Assembly: GCA_013374015.1 (NCBI GenBank)
Contig: BLLL01000006.1
Location: 24,464 to 88,463, forward strand
Direction: 5' to 3'
DNA: 64,000 nucleotides
Source: Candidatus Desulfovibrio kirbyi
GTDB lineage: Bacteria > Desulfobacterota > Desulfovibrionia > Desulfovibrionales > Desulfovibrionaceae
How positions within the stretch are numbered: the stretch's first letter is position 1; the number at the start of each line of letters is the position of its first letter. Shown here piece by piece: positions 29,105-39,279 of this stretch. The translations under genes and the position numbers were made by a program. The notes under the pieces are model-generated. The model searched no databases. It was not told the DNA's origin and was given only the letters and a program-made list of their open reading frames with translations.

Positions 29105-30169
29105 ATGGCAAAAACACGCGCTCTGCGCCTGGGTGGGCTGACTGTCGGTGGCGGCGCGCCTGTTGTGGTGCAGAGCATGACAAATACCGACACGCGAAAT
29201 GTGCCCGCAACGCTTGCCCAGATCAGGCAGCTTGAGGCGCTGGGCTGTGAAGCCGTGCGTCTGGCTGTGCCTGACAGTGACGCTGCCGGATCATTGGCGG
29301 CAATCCGCGCCGAGACGGCGCTGCCCTTGATCGCGGACATACATTTTAACTACCGTCTTGCCCTTGCCGCGCTGGAAGCCGGGGTGGACGGATTGCGAAT
29401 CAATCCGGGAAATATCGCTTCAAAAGCGCATGTCAACAAAATTGTGGACGCGGCAAAGGCGCACGGGGCGGTTATCCGAGTGGGCGTCAATTCCGGTTCT
29501 CTTGAAAAATCACTCTTGCGCCAATACGGTGGCGTTTGCCCTGAAGCACTTGTGCGCAGCGCCCTGCAACATGTTCGCTTATTGGAAAAACGCGGTTTTT
29601 ATGATATCAAAGTTTCGCTCAAGTCCTCCTCTGTTCAGGATACCCTAGCTTCCTACCGATTGCTGGCGGATGCCTGCGAGTATCCCTTGCATATCGGCAT
29701 AACAGAGGCCGGCGGACTTGTGCGCGGCGCTGTCAAGTCCGCAGTGGGCATAGGCATATTGCTGCACGAAGGTATTGGCGACACACTGCGGGTTTCGCTG
29801 ACCGCTGATCCTGCTGAAGAGATAAAAGTCGCCTGGGAAATTTTACGCGCGCTCGGGCTACGTTGCCGAGGGCCTGAAATTATTTCTTGCCCCACATGCG
29901 GACGGACGGAAATTGATCTTTTTGCGTTGCTGCGCGCTGTTGAGGAAACGCTTGCCCACTCCACAGCACAAATCAAGGTGGCGGTGATGGGCTGTGTGGT
30001 CAACGGGCCTGGCGAAGCGCGTGAAGCGGATATTGGAGTGGCCGGCGGACGGGACATGGGCAGTATCTTTTGCAAGGGGCGGGTAGTGCGCACCGTCAAA
30101 GGACAAGATGCTCTGCTTGCGGCCTTTGTGCGGGAGCTGCAAGCCTTGCTCAGCGACCATGCGCCCTGA
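29105..30169 (+). CDS. ispG: 4-hydroxy-3-methylbut-2-enyl diphosphate synthase
   Basis: VVVQSMTNTDTRNVPATLAQIRQLEALGCEAVRLAVPD, ADIHFNYRLALAALEAGVDGLRINPGNI, ISCPTCGRTEIDLF, MGCVVNGPGEAREADIG. Confidence 0.95.
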   Translation: MAKTRALRLGGLTVGGGAPVVVQSMTNTDTRNVPATLAQIRQLEALGCEAVRLAVPDSDAAGSLAAIRAETALPLIADIHFNYRLALAALEAGVDGLRINPGNIASKAHVNKIVDAAKAHGAVIRVGVNSGSLEKSLLRQYGGVCPEALVRSALQHVRLLEKRGFYDIKVSLKSSSVQDTLASYRLLADACEYPLHIGITEAGGLVRGAVKSAVGIGILLHEGIGDTLRVSLTADPAEEIKVAWEILRALGLRCRGPEIISCPTCGRTEIDLFALLRAVEETLAHSTAQIKVAVMGCVVNGPGEAREADIGVAGGRDMGSIFCKGRVVRTVKGQDALLAAFVRELQALLSDHAP

Positions 30170-30306
30170 CGCAAACACCACTTTGGTTCACCATAAAAAA
30201 TTTGCCAAGCCGAAAATATTCTTCTGCCTGATTCGTCTACATAGACAGATGGACGCCATCAGGCGCCCAAATCGATTTTGAATCACAAAACAGACAGGAA
30301 ATATGT

Positions 30307-30708
30307 ATGCATCGTCATCACAGAAAAATTATCGCCTTGATTCTTCTTTGCATCCCCGTCCTTGCTCTTGCGGTCATGCTGCTCTGGAATACGGCGCTCG
30401 CAGGCGCATTGGGCGTTCCCGCCATAAGTTTTTGGCAGGCATTGGGCATATTGCTGCTGGCCAGGATACTCTTTGGCGGTTTCAAAGGACTCCTAGCATT
30501 GGGCTTGCATGGAAGCGAAAAACACTTTGCGCTACGCAACCGCTGGCACAGCATGATGAACCCGGAGGAAAAAGAAAACTTCCTGCAACGGGGTTTCAGC
30601 TTTCACCATCATAGGCATCATGCAGATACGCACGGTCAGGGTGGAGACAAATCCGGCCCGTGTGAAAAATGCGCATGCCCCAGACACTATTGCGAACGTA
30701 TTCATTAA
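30307..30708 (+). CDS. Small membrane protein with His/Cys-rich C-terminus, upstream of an ECF sigma factor
   Basis: Two hydrophobic segments then ...FSFHHHRHHADTHGQGGDKSGPCEKCACPRHYCERIH. Confidence 0.65.
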   Translation: MHRHHRKIIALILLCIPVLALAVMLLWNTALAGALGVPAISFWQALGILLLARILFGGFKGLLALGLHGSEKHFALRNRWHSMMNPEEKENFLQRGFSFHHHRHHADTHGQGGDKSGPCEKCACPRHYCERIH

Positions 30709-30733
30709 GACGCTACACACATCAGGATTGACG

Positions 30734-31303
30734 ATGGCCGCATCATCACGTCTTATACAGGCCGTTCAGTCCTGCCGGGCGCGCCTGCTCGGCTTCATCA
30801 GCAACCGGGTCAAAGTCAGGGATGACGCAGAAGACATCATGCAGGACATTGTATTACGATTGTTCCAGACAGACGTGGCATCCGATCCGGTGGACGATGC
30901 CGTTGCCTGGCTTTTCCGGGCGGCGCGTAACGCAATCACTGACGGATGGCGGAAAAAACGCGAGGAGCAGTTGCCTGCCGCTGATGCCGATGCTCTGGAT
31001 TTCACCCTGGCTTCCACTCCTGAACTTGTGGAAATCACGGAAGTGCTGTGTGCCAGGACAGGCACTGCGGAAGATACATACTTGGCAGGAATCTTCTGGC
31101 AGGAATTGCGGATTGCTTTAGACGCATTGCCGGATACTCAACGGGAAATTTTTGTGAAGACGGAACTGGAAAATTGTTCATACAAACAACTAGCTGAAGA
31201 AATGGACATACCCATTGCTACATTGCTTTCCAAAAAGCACAAGGCGGTATTGCGTCTGCGAGAACGATTACGGAAAGTTTATGATGCAATTATCAATTCT
31301 TAA
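30734..31303 (+). CDS. ECF-type RNA polymerase sigma factor
   Basis: DDAEDIMQDIVLRLFQ (sigma2), ALDALPDTQREIFVKTELENCSYKQLAEEMDIPIATLLSKKHKAVLRLRERL (sigma4). Confidence 0.85.
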   Translation: MAASSRLIQAVQSCRARLLGFISNRVKVRDDAEDIMQDIVLRLFQTDVASDPVDDAVAWLFRAARNAITDGWRKKREEQLPAADADALDFTLASTPELVEITEVLCARTGTAEDTYLAGIFWQELRIALDALPDTQREIFVKTELENCSYKQLAEEMDIPIATLLSKKHKAVLRLRERLRKVYDAIINS

Positions 31304-31578
31304 AAACTGGACTATATTTGGAAGGGTAACAGAATTGATATTCAATTCATCTCCGTTCACAGTCATAGCTTTTATCTAGCTTGTTGTCCGGCGTTCCATG
31401 CGCGATGGCATCCGTACGTGGACATGTTGCTGATTGCGATTCCGGTGTAAAGGGGGATACGCGCAAAATTTTTTGCCCTTTTCGGGCATGCATTTCCGGT
31501 TCCCTTTCAGGCGACAGAGAATTGCATTGACGGCGTTTGCGTCTTGCGCCGACTGCCTGCAGATGCTATTTATACCGA

Positions 31579-32253
31579 ATGCCAAACATTGATTTTACCC
31601 AGGCCATCCATACGCTGTCCATAGAGCTTGTACCCGCGCTTCTGGGCATCATACTGCACGAGGTGGCGCACGGCTATGTGGCCTGGCGTTGCGGCGACCC
31701 TACGGCCGCAGCCCTTGGACGCCTGACCCTCAACCCCTTGCCGCATATTGACCCCGCTGGCCTGCTGGTTTTCGGGCTTACCAGTTTGTCCGGCGCCTTT
31801 GTTTTTGGCTGGGCAAAGCCGGTACCTGTAAACACCGGCTATTTTCGCAATCCCATGAAAAGCATGATGCTTGTAGCACTGGCAGGCCCTGTGACAAATT
31901 TTTTGCTGGCGCTGTTCTTTGGCGCAAGCCTGTTTTGCGCGCTGAAATTTTTTCCCTACGCGCAATGGAACAACAACACGGCGTATGAATTTGCCTTGTC
32001 CGTATTGCAGGCCGGCGTGGTGATAAATTTTGGTCTGGGCTGGCTCAACCTTGTGCCCATACCGCCGCTGGACGGCAGCAAGATACTTTCGTATTTTCTG
32101 CCCGGTGGTGTGGGACTGCAGTATATGCGTTTGGAACGTTACGGTTTTGTTATTCTTTTGTTGTTGCTGTTTTCCGGGTTGCTGGGCAAGACGCTTGGCC
32201 CACTGGTGTTCGGCAGTATGCGCGGGCTGTATTCACTGCTCGGCTTGCAGTGA
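31579..32253 (+). CDS. Site-2 protease family (M50) membrane metalloprotease
   Basis: HEVAHGYVAWRCGDPTA (HExxH), GWLNLVPIPPLDGSKIL. Confidence 0.9.
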   Translation: MPNIDFTQAIHTLSIELVPALLGIILHEVAHGYVAWRCGDPTAAALGRLTLNPLPHIDPAGLLVFGLTSLSGAFVFGWAKPVPVNTGYFRNPMKSMMLVALAGPVTNFLLALFFGASLFCALKFFPYAQWNNNTAYEFALSVLQAGVVINFGLGWLNLVPIPPLDGSKILSYFLPGGVGLQYMRLERYGFVILLLLLFSGLLGKTLGPLVFGSMRGLYSLLGLQ

Positions 32254-32280
32254 ATGGGGCGTATCCGTAAGGACAATTCC

Positions 32281-33267
32281 ATGCAAAACGACAAACTCAC
32301 GGTTTCCGGCATGCGCCCCACAGGACCGCTGCATTTGGGGCATTATTTCGGCGTGCTGAAAAACTGGATTGCTCTGCAACAGGAAACAGAAGCGTATTTT
32401 TTTGTTGCGGACTGGCACGCCCTGACCAGCGACTTTGCGGACACCACGCTTATCCGCCACAATATCCGTGAGATGGTTACAGACTGGGTGGCTGCGGGTC
32501 TTGATCCGGAGCGCTGTGTTGTCTTTCGTCAGTCTCTGGTTCGAGAAACTGCGGAGCTTTCACTGCTGTTCTCCATGATAACGCCGGTTGCGTGGCTTGA
32601 AAGAAATCCCACATACAAGGAACAGCAACAGCAAATCAGCGGCAAAGACCTGGGCAATGCAGGGTTTCTCTGCTATCCGGTATTGATGGCGGCGGATATT
32701 CTGATGTATCGTCCCTACGGCGTGCCGGTTGGGGAAGATCAGCTTCCGCATCTGGAATTAACCCGTGAGATCGCGCGCCGCTTCAACAGCTTCTACGGTG
32801 CAACATTTCCGGAACCGCAGGCACTGCTCACACCGGCGGCAAAATGCCCTGGCCTGGACGGACGCAAAATGTCAAAAAGCTACTATAATGGCATCTTTCT
32901 TTCAGATTCTTTTGAAGACATTGGGAAAAAAGTGCGCGGCATGTTTACGGACAAGGCGCGGCTACGCAAATCTGACCCGGGCAATCCAGGGGTGTGTAAT
33001 CTCTTTCCCTATCATTTGCTGCTTTCAACGGATGAAGAACAGGCAGAGGTACGCGCCGGCTGTGTTTCCGCAAATCTTGGTTGTGTGGACTGCAAAAAAC
33101 TGTTTTTGAAAAATTTGAAAGTTTTTTTGACGCCCCTACACGAACGACGCATACTGTTCACCGAGAAGCCGGGAATGGCCGAAGAGATTCTCGCGATCGG
33201 CAACGAGCAGGCGCGTGCGGCCGCTCGCGCCACAATGGCGGACGTGCGGGAAAAAATGGGACTTTGA
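32281..33267 (+). CDS. trpS: Tryptophanyl-tRNA synthetase
   Basis: SGMRPTGPLHLGHYFGVL, VLMAADILMYRPYGVPVGEDQLPHLELTREIA, KMSKSYYNGIFL. Confidence 0.96.
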   Translation: MQNDKLTVSGMRPTGPLHLGHYFGVLKNWIALQQETEAYFFVADWHALTSDFADTTLIRHNIREMVTDWVAAGLDPERCVVFRQSLVRETAELSLLFSMITPVAWLERNPTYKEQQQQISGKDLGNAGFLCYPVLMAADILMYRPYGVPVGEDQLPHLELTREIARRFNSFYGATFPEPQALLTPAAKCPGLDGRKMSKSYYNGIFLSDSFEDIGKKVRGMFTDKARLRKSDPGNPGVCNLFPYHLLLSTDEEQAEVRAGCVSANLGCVDCKKLFLKNLKVFLTPLHERRILFTEKPGMAEEILAIGNEQARAAARATMADVREKMGL

Positions 33268-33271
33268 GACT

Positions 33272-33721
33272 GTGAAATTTGTCGCTGTTGACTATGGACT
33301 GGCGCGCGTGGGCTTGGCCGTGTCCGATCCGGGTGAACGGCTAGCCTTTCCGTTGACCACGCTGCATTTTAAAAATTTTGCCGACCGCAAGGCGCTTCTG
33401 AATGCCCTTGCCGATATCATTATAGCCGGAAAGGCGGAGGGAGTGGTCATTGGCTTGCCGTTGCTTGTAACCGACAATGGAAACAATGCAATAACCTTGA
33501 CCACGCGGCAGGTGTACAATATTGCCATACGCCTCAAGCGGCGTCTTGGGCTGCCTCTTTTTTTTATGTCAGAATTTTTGAGCACGCACGAAGCGCTGGC
33601 TGATCTGCGTCAGGCAAGGCTTGTGCCGCACAGGCGTAAGGCAGTGCTTGATCAGCAGGCCGCCGTGCGCATTCTGCTGTCTTTTTTGGCCTTGGCGCCG
33701 GATGAGCGTATGTCGGCATGA
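33272..33721 (+). CDS. ruvX: Holliday junction resolvase-like YqgF/RuvX
   Basis: VKFVAVDYGLARVGLAVSDP; GVVIGLPL; GTG start. Confidence 0.85.
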   Translation: MKFVAVDYGLARVGLAVSDPGERLAFPLTTLHFKNFADRKALLNALADIIIAGKAEGVVIGLPLLVTDNGNNAITLTTRQVYNIAIRLKRRLGLPLFFMSEFLSTHEALADLRQARLVPHRRKAVLDQQAAVRILLSFLALAPDERMSA

Positions 33722-34773
33722 AAACGGCGCAGACAGTGGCGGGTTTGGGGCTGATTGCCCTTGTGGCGCTAGCCCTGTGGATCTGGCGCGAAGCGCATGT
33801 TTTTTTGAACACGCCGCCGCAATCACCAGGCGTTGTTGTGTATTTTGACGTTGCTCCAGGTGCGAATGATATTGCCGCAGAGCTTGCCAAAAAGGGCATT
33901 GTGACCGATGCTGAAAAATTTTCCTGGCTTACGCGCCTTACACGGCAGGACAAGCGTTTGCAGGCAGGATATTTTGCCCTGAACACCGGCTGGCTACCGG
34001 AAAAAGTGCTGGATGAACTTGTGAACGGTCGCCCTGCGCTGTACCGTATTACTCTGCCGGAAGGTCTGACATGGTGGCAGACGGGGCGTCTGCTGGAGTC
34101 GGCAGGATTTGTGCGTTTTGAGGATTTCCGCGATATGATTGCGGATGTGGATTTTTTGCGCCGTTACGGCATCCCCTTTACCACGGCGGAAGGTTTTTTG
34201 ATGCCGGACACCTATCTGCTCAAAAAACCGGACGGACAAGATGTGCCCGATGGAACTGACGAACGCGTTGCGGCGTGGTCGGTGGCAGGGCGTCTTGTGG
34301 ACAATTTCTGGCGCAAGGCAGCCAGCGCTTGGCCGGACAAAATAAAACCCGACACGACGCATCTGAAGCAGTGGGTAATACTGGCCTCCATTGTGGAAAA
34401 AGAAACCGCGCTTGACGCGGAGCGGGCGCGTGTAGCCGGCGTGTATACCAACCGTCTTGAAAAACGCATGTTGCTGCAGGCCGACCCAACTGTTATCTAT
34501 GGTTTAGGAGCGGCGTTTGACGGCAATTTGCGGCGCAGGCATCTGGACGATGCGGCAAATCTCTACAATACCTATCAGCGGTTGGGATTGCCGCCGGGGC
34601 CGATCTGCTCCTTTGGGGTGGCTGCGCTGTCAGCGGCTGTACGCCCGGAAAGACACAATTTTCTGTATTTTGTCGCTGTGCAGGACGGCGGAGCGCACGA
34701 ATTTACCACAAACTTGACAGACCATAACCGCGCTGTGCAGCGCTATCTGCAAAACCGCCGTTCCGCGAGATAG
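33718..34773 (+). CDS. mltG: Endolytic transglycosylase MltG (YceG)
   Basis: ITLPEGLTWWQTGRLL, AEGFLMPDTYLL, LASIVEKETALDAERARVAGVYTNRLEKRMLLQADPTVIYGLG, YNTYQRLGLPPGPICSFG. Confidence 0.93.
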   Translation: MKTAQTVAGLGLIALVALALWIWREAHVFLNTPPQSPGVVVYFDVAPGANDIAAELAKKGIVTDAEKFSWLTRLTRQDKRLQAGYFALNTGWLPEKVLDELVNGRPALYRITLPEGLTWWQTGRLLESAGFVRFEDFRDMIADVDFLRRYGIPFTTAEGFLMPDTYLLKKPDGQDVPDGTDERVAAWSVAGRLVDNFWRKAASAWPDKIKPDTTHLKQWVILASIVEKETALDAERARVAGVYTNRLEKRMLLQADPTVIYGLGAAFDGNLRRRHLDDAANLYNTYQRLGLPPGPICSFGVAALSAAVRPERHNFLYFVAVQDGGAHEFTTNLTDHNRAVQRYLQNRRSAR

Positions 34774-34790
34774 CGGCGAAACGGCGGTTT
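34752..34790. terminator. Long GC-rich hairpin over the mltG stop, between convergent genes (weak T-tract)
   Basis: AAACCGCCGT...ACGGCGGTTT perfect 10-bp stem with inner CCGC/GCGG. Confidence 0.4.
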
Positions 34791-34809
34791 GCAGAGTTAC
34801 AGAAATTCC

Positions 34810-35235
34810 CTATTGCTGGGCGGCAACGATATCCAGAAAGACGAGCGGCTTTTTGCCGGTGTTTTTGAGCGCGTGCGACTCGCCTTTTTTGGCAATGGTG
34901 ATATCACCGACCTTGACGAGTGTTTCCTTACCTGTCGAATCGGTAAAAACGCCCTGACCTTTGACAATAATATAGGCGTCCTCATTATTTTCGTGCTTGT
35001 GCATGCCGATGGATGCGCCGGGCAACAGCGTCATCCAGCCAATTTCCTTGATGGCGTCGTCTTTTTTGACGTCATTGCGGGTAAAGGAAAATTTGCCGAA
35101 AAGTGTGCCCTGCCCGCCGGCCACATTTTCGCGGTCCCATGTTTTCAGTTCTTTTTTGGGATACTTCTGTTGAGCAAAACCCGGAGATGCGATAAAAAGG
35201 GAACACATGGCAAAGGCAACGAGTGCTTTGTACAT
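34810..35235 (-). CDS. Secreted/periplasmic cupin-domain protein
   Basis: Signal peptide; GWMTLLPGASIGMHKHENNEDAYIIVKGQGVFTDSTGKE cupin motif. Confidence 0.85.
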   Translation of the reverse strand: MYKALVAFAMCSLFIASPGFAQQKYPKKELKTWDRENVAGGQGTLFGKFSFTRNDVKKDDAIKEIGWMTLLPGASIGMHKHENNEDAYIIVKGQGVFTDSTGKETLVKVGDITIAKKGESHALKNTGKKPLVFLDIVAAQQ

Positions 35236-35381
35236 AAATATACTCTCCTTGATTCAGCCGTTGTTGCGCTGCAACTTACGGATGAAGTCAGTCATTGGTT
35301 ACGCGACATGCAAGATAAAGATGTCGCTGTCGCTGCCCGAAGCGGACGTCCCGCAACGGCTAGCGCGTTTGAACCACGCTT

Positions 35382-35804
35382 TTACGCGAACTTGATATAG
35401 TCGTCCAGACTCTCCGCGGAACGGCTACGGCTAACCCAGAACGCCGACGCCCAGACCATGAGGGCCGTCGCTTCGGTATCGTCCAGACTTTTCAGCTTGG
35501 ATTCTAGGCTAGATTTGCTCGCGCCGTGGCGCAAATGCACACTGTTCACGTCACAGGCGTCTACGATACGCAGCAACAGATAGGACAACCGGGTATGGTC
35601 GGGTAGCAGCCTCATATCCTTGTGCGCTTCAACAATGGTCTTCAGTTCCGCCGCGCTGAAAATATGTTTGATGGCGGTAATGGCGCGAAAAAACGTGTCA
35701 ACCGCCCAAGGAAGAATAAATTCCGCGCCGGCGCTTTTTGTACGAAAATAGTCCTTAAGCCACCGTTCCTGATCGTTATTGATGCGTGCTGCTACCTGCG
35801 GCAT
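35382..35804 (-). CDS. Hypothetical protein
   Basis: 140-aa ORF; no family recognised. Confidence 0.5.
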   Translation of the reverse strand: MPQVAARINNDQERWLKDYFRTKSAGAEFILPWAVDTFFRAITAIKHIFSAAELKTIVEAHKDMRLLPDHTRLSYLLLRIVDACDVNSVHLRHGASKSSLESKLKSLDDTEATALMVWASAFWVSRSRSAESLDDYIKFA

Positions 35805-35975
35805 GTATGGCTCCCGTTGTTCGGCTTCAATACAAAACCAGACCCTTTCTAAAAATTCTATAAAAGCACTCTACACCATCTCGAAATATTTTTCAACACA
35901 CTGTCCGGATATGATTTTTAATGCCGGCCTGCGCCCACCATGATGATTAGGGCAGGCGCGGGAAACGACTGACCG

Positions 35976-36407
35976 CTATCCTTCGTTTGCCTTCGTCTTG
36001 TTGCGCAGCATACTGCCTGCCACAACAATGCCCTTTGTGCCTGCCTCGTGGGCCTGTCGTGCAACTTCCTCCAGCGATTTGTCGCGTTCGGTAAAAACTT
36101 TCATGAGCATGGGCAAGTTCACGCCCGTCACCACTTCCACATTGAGCTTTCCAAGCAGGGCAAGGGCAAGATTTGTGGGGGTACCTCCAAACATATCCGT
36201 CAGAATGATGACGCCTGCTCCCTTGTCCAGCAGCTTTGCCGCATCGTCCAGACGGCGCACGGTATCCGCGACCTGATCCGAGAGTTCAACGCTGATGGAA
36301 CAGCAATCGCTTAACGGCCCCAAAATAAACTCCGCAGTGCGCAATATGGACGCGCCGTAGTCAAGGTGGGAAACGATGATAATGCCTACCTGCGCTGTGT
36401 TTTCCAT
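35976..36407 (-). CDS. PTS EIIA component, mannose family
   Basis: VGIIIVSHLDYGASILRTAEFILG, GVIILTDMFGGTPTNLALALL. Confidence 0.88.
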   Translation of the reverse strand: MENTAQVGIIIVSHLDYGASILRTAEFILGPLSDCCSISVELSDQVADTVRRLDDAAKLLDKGAGVIILTDMFGGTPTNLALALLGKLNVEVVTGVNLPMLMKVFTERDKSLEEVARQAHEAGTKGIVVAGSMLRNKTKANEG

Positions 36408-36436
36408 AGCCTGCCTCATGCCATTAACGGCATTAG

Positions 36437-37354
36437 TTAGTTGAGTTTAAGGTGGCGGTGCTCAAGACAAACACGGTAGTCCGCCTGACGGAGCGCTCTG
36501 AAGAGTTCTTCAGCCATTGCCACGGAACGGTGCCGTCCGCCGGTACAGCCGAGGGCAACAGTAAGGCGGTAACGCCCCTCGGCTTCCATTTGCGGCAGCA
36601 TGCAGAAAAACAACTCCTGCAATTTGTTACGAAATTCAAGCGAATTTTGCGATGCAAAAACATAGGCGCTCACTTTTTCATCCTTGCCTGACAGCGGGCG
36701 CAACTGCTCGTCAAAATAAGGATTTGGCAAAAAACGCAGATCAAAAACCATATCTGCCTCACGCGGCACGCCATACTTGAAGCCAAAAGAAATAAGGTTG
36801 ATCCTGAGCAACCGCAAACGGTTCTGATCGTCACTCCAGCGTTGTTGAACGGCGCGGCGCAAATCATGGATAGAAAAAAGTGAGGTGTCAATGACCAGAT
36901 CAGCCATATCGCGCAAGGGCTTCAGGCTTGTGCGTTCCGCGGCGAGAGCCGCTTCAAGGCCAATGCCTTCCCGCTCAAGCGGATGCGGCCTGCGTGTCGT
37001 GGCGTAACGGCGTATGAGTTCCTGAGTATCCGCCTCCAAAAAAAGCAGGGTCAGCATGACGTTTTGCGCGGACAAGGCCTCCAGTGCGGCGCGCATCTCC
37101 TCCGGAAAATTGCTTTGACGCATATCCATGCCAAGGGCAATGCCCTTGAAATGGGACATAGATCGACGCCGCATCATCGCGGTCATCTCAGGCGCCAAAC
37201 TTGCCGGAAGCCCGTCAACCGTAAAATAGCGCAGGTCTTCAAAAACCTGCAAGGCAGTGCTTTTGCCGGCGCCTGAAAGACCGGTAACAATACAAACGCC
37301 CTGAACAACGCACGCCCCTGCTGCGGACAAAGATTCTGGAGAACTGCTTGCCAT
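36437..37354 (-). CDS. rapZ: RNase adapter protein RapZ
   Basis: [42 protein letters not shown]-like [38 protein letters not shown]. Confidence 0.95.
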   Translation of the reverse strand: MASSSPESLSAAGACVVQGVCIVTGLSGAGKSTALQVFEDLRYFTVDGLPASLAPEMTAMMRRRSMSHFKGIALGMDMRQSNFPEEMRAALEALSAQNVMLTLLFLEADTQELIRRYATTRRPHPLEREGIGLEAALAAERTSLKPLRDMADLVIDTSLFSIHDLRRAVQQRWSDDQNRLRLLRINLISFGFKYGVPREADMVFDLRFLPNPYFDEQLRPLSGKDEKVSAYVFASQNSLEFRNKLQELFFCMLPQMEAEGRYRLTVALGCTGGRHRSVAMAEELFRALRQADYRVCLEHRHLKLN

Positions 37355-37457
37355 ATGTTGTTTTACAGCGCAGGTCTGCCGTCTGTCAAAAACAGCCGGC
37401 CCTGTTTGCCCTTGCCGTTACAGCACAGGATCAATAAGAGCATATTCCCCTGATTTT

Positions 37458-37613
37458 CTAGCGATGCCGGAACTTGTCCACGGTCAGCACAACGCCGGCG
37501 TCCAAGCCAGAAGATTTGCAAAAAAATCTTCCAAGTTTTTCCATACGCCGCCGCGCGTATTTTTTGAGATGGTCTGAGGCTTCAAAATTTTTAAACACAA
37601 AAGAAATATTCAT
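37458..37613 (-). pseudogene. hpf: N-terminal stub of ribosome hibernation promoting factor (51 aa)
   Basis: Below ORF-track length: MNISFVFKNFEASDHLKKYARRRMEKLGRFFCKSSGLDAGVVLTVDKFRHR*; HPF/RaiA N-terminus at its usual position after rpoN, followed by no recognisable continuation. Confidence 0.7.
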
Positions 37614-37641
37614 CTAGTTTCTCCAGGGTCATATGTTTTGT

Positions 37642-39066
37642 TCAAAAATGCTCCTTGCGTCTGGACGATGGCTGAATATTGAGCGCCGTGCGGTATTTCG
37701 CCACAGTACGCCTGGCGATCTGGACCTGCAGAGCGTCTTTGAGCATATCGCCGATACGTTCGTCGCTCAAGGGAGCCTTGGGGTCTTCATCAGAAATATA
37801 TTTTTTTATTAAGGCCTTGACGCTTTCTGAACCAAGCTGTGTGCCGTTGTCCAATTCCAACCCGCTGTTGAAAAAAAATTTCAATTCAAAAATACCGTGG
37901 GGCGTTGCCATATATTTGTTGGTGGTAATACGGCTGACTGTTGATTCGTGCATGTCTATGTCGTCGGCAATATCTTTAAGAATGAGCGGCATAAGTTTGG
38001 TAATACCCTCGTCAAAAAAAGCCTTTTGCTGACGGACAATGCTTTCGGCAACTTTATAGAGTGTGCGATTGCGCTGGTGCATGGCCTTGATAAGCCATGA
38101 GGCCGAGCGTCTTTTCTCCGCACAGTATTCCCTGTCCTGCTCAGAGGCGTCCTTGGTGTTCATTTTGCAAGAATCGGACAGTCGCAATTGTGGCAGCGAA
38201 TCGTCATTCAACAGAATAATAAACTCGCCGTCAACATTGTATACAAAAATATCCGGACTGACAAATGTTGGTTCACCGCCGCCGAAACTCGCACCGGGCA
38301 GCGGTTCAAGGTTTTGGATAATATCCATATACTCCTTGAGTTCCTCCATTGTGAAATTAAATTTACGCAATAAGGGTTTGTAACGCTTTGCTTCCATATC
38401 TTCAAGATGTGACTGGATAAGCTCAACCAGTATGCTGTCTCTGTCATAATGCAGATTCTTCACTTGAATCAAAAGACATTCACTGGCGTTGCGCGCTGCC
38501 ACTCCCACAGGGTCAAACCGCTGCACCCGATCAAGAACACTGAGCGTTTCAGCAGGCGTTGCCCGGCACATTTCGGCAATCTCCTCCACTGTCGCGCTCA
38601 GATATCCCGAAGACGCAAGATTGCCGATAATAACTTCGCCAATCGCCTGCTGGGTCTCAGTGAGCGTTGACAGGCGCAACTGCCAGAGCAGGTGTCCTTC
38701 CAGAGTGGGCTTTGCGGTATACCGCGCTTCAAGGGAGGAAATTTCTTCAAGAGCTTCAAACTCACGGGATTGCGAAAGTCTGGGGGTGCTGGCGAATTCA
38801 CCGAGATAGTCTTCCCAGTCCGCATTGCTCGTCAGCTCCGTTCCGTAGGCGTCATCATCCTGGCTTTGTTTGCGCTCATCTTCCATCTCCAAGGCTTTGT
38901 CCTCATAATCCGCCTCTTCAAGAAAAGGGTTTTCCAAAAGTTCCTGCTGCACGGTTTCCAAAAGCTCAATGCGTGAAAGTTGTAGAAGTTTGATGGCCTG
39001 CTGCAACTGCGGCGTCATTATCAGCTGCTGCGCAAGTTTTAATTGCTGTCGGAGTTCCAGTGCCAT
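37642..39066 (-). CDS. rpoN: RNA polymerase sigma-54 factor
   Basis: MALELRQQLKLAQQLIMTPQLQQAIKLLQLSRIELLETVQQELLENPFLEE; DIDMHESTVSRITTNKYMATPHGIFELKFFFNSG; ARRTVAKYRTALNIQPSSRRKE (RpoN box). Confidence 0.97.
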   Translation of the reverse strand: MALELRQQLKLAQQLIMTPQLQQAIKLLQLSRIELLETVQQELLENPFLEEADYEDKALEMEDERKQSQDDDAYGTELTSNADWEDYLGEFASTPRLSQSREFEALEEISSLEARYTAKPTLEGHLLWQLRLSTLTETQQAIGEVIIGNLASSGYLSATVEEIAEMCRATPAETLSVLDRVQRFDPVGVAARNASECLLIQVKNLHYDRDSILVELIQSHLEDMEAKRYKPLLRKFNFTMEELKEYMDIIQNLEPLPGASFGGGEPTFVSPDIFVYNVDGEFIILLNDDSLPQLRLSDSCKMNTKDASEQDREYCAEKRRSASWLIKAMHQRNRTLYKVAESIVRQQKAFFDEGITKLMPLILKDIADDIDMHESTVSRITTNKYMATPHGIFELKFFFNSGLELDNGTQLGSESVKALIKKYISDEDPKAPLSDERIGDMLKDALQVQIARRTVAKYRTALNIQPSSRRKEHF

Positions 39067-39279
39067 AGGGGGGGTCTACAGTATAAAATATAGCAAGTTG
39101 TTACAATGGATTGCGCGTCTGCCGTAGAAAACTTGTTTCAAAAACTATGCCATATCCTGCAAAAATATGCAACTGATTGATTTTTGCGCTTAAATCCTGT
39201 TATGTCGAAACTCCGGTATTGCGATGCCGGCCATTTTCAGGTATGCAGGGAAAGACATCTCGCTTCGGAGGTAGCCTGC

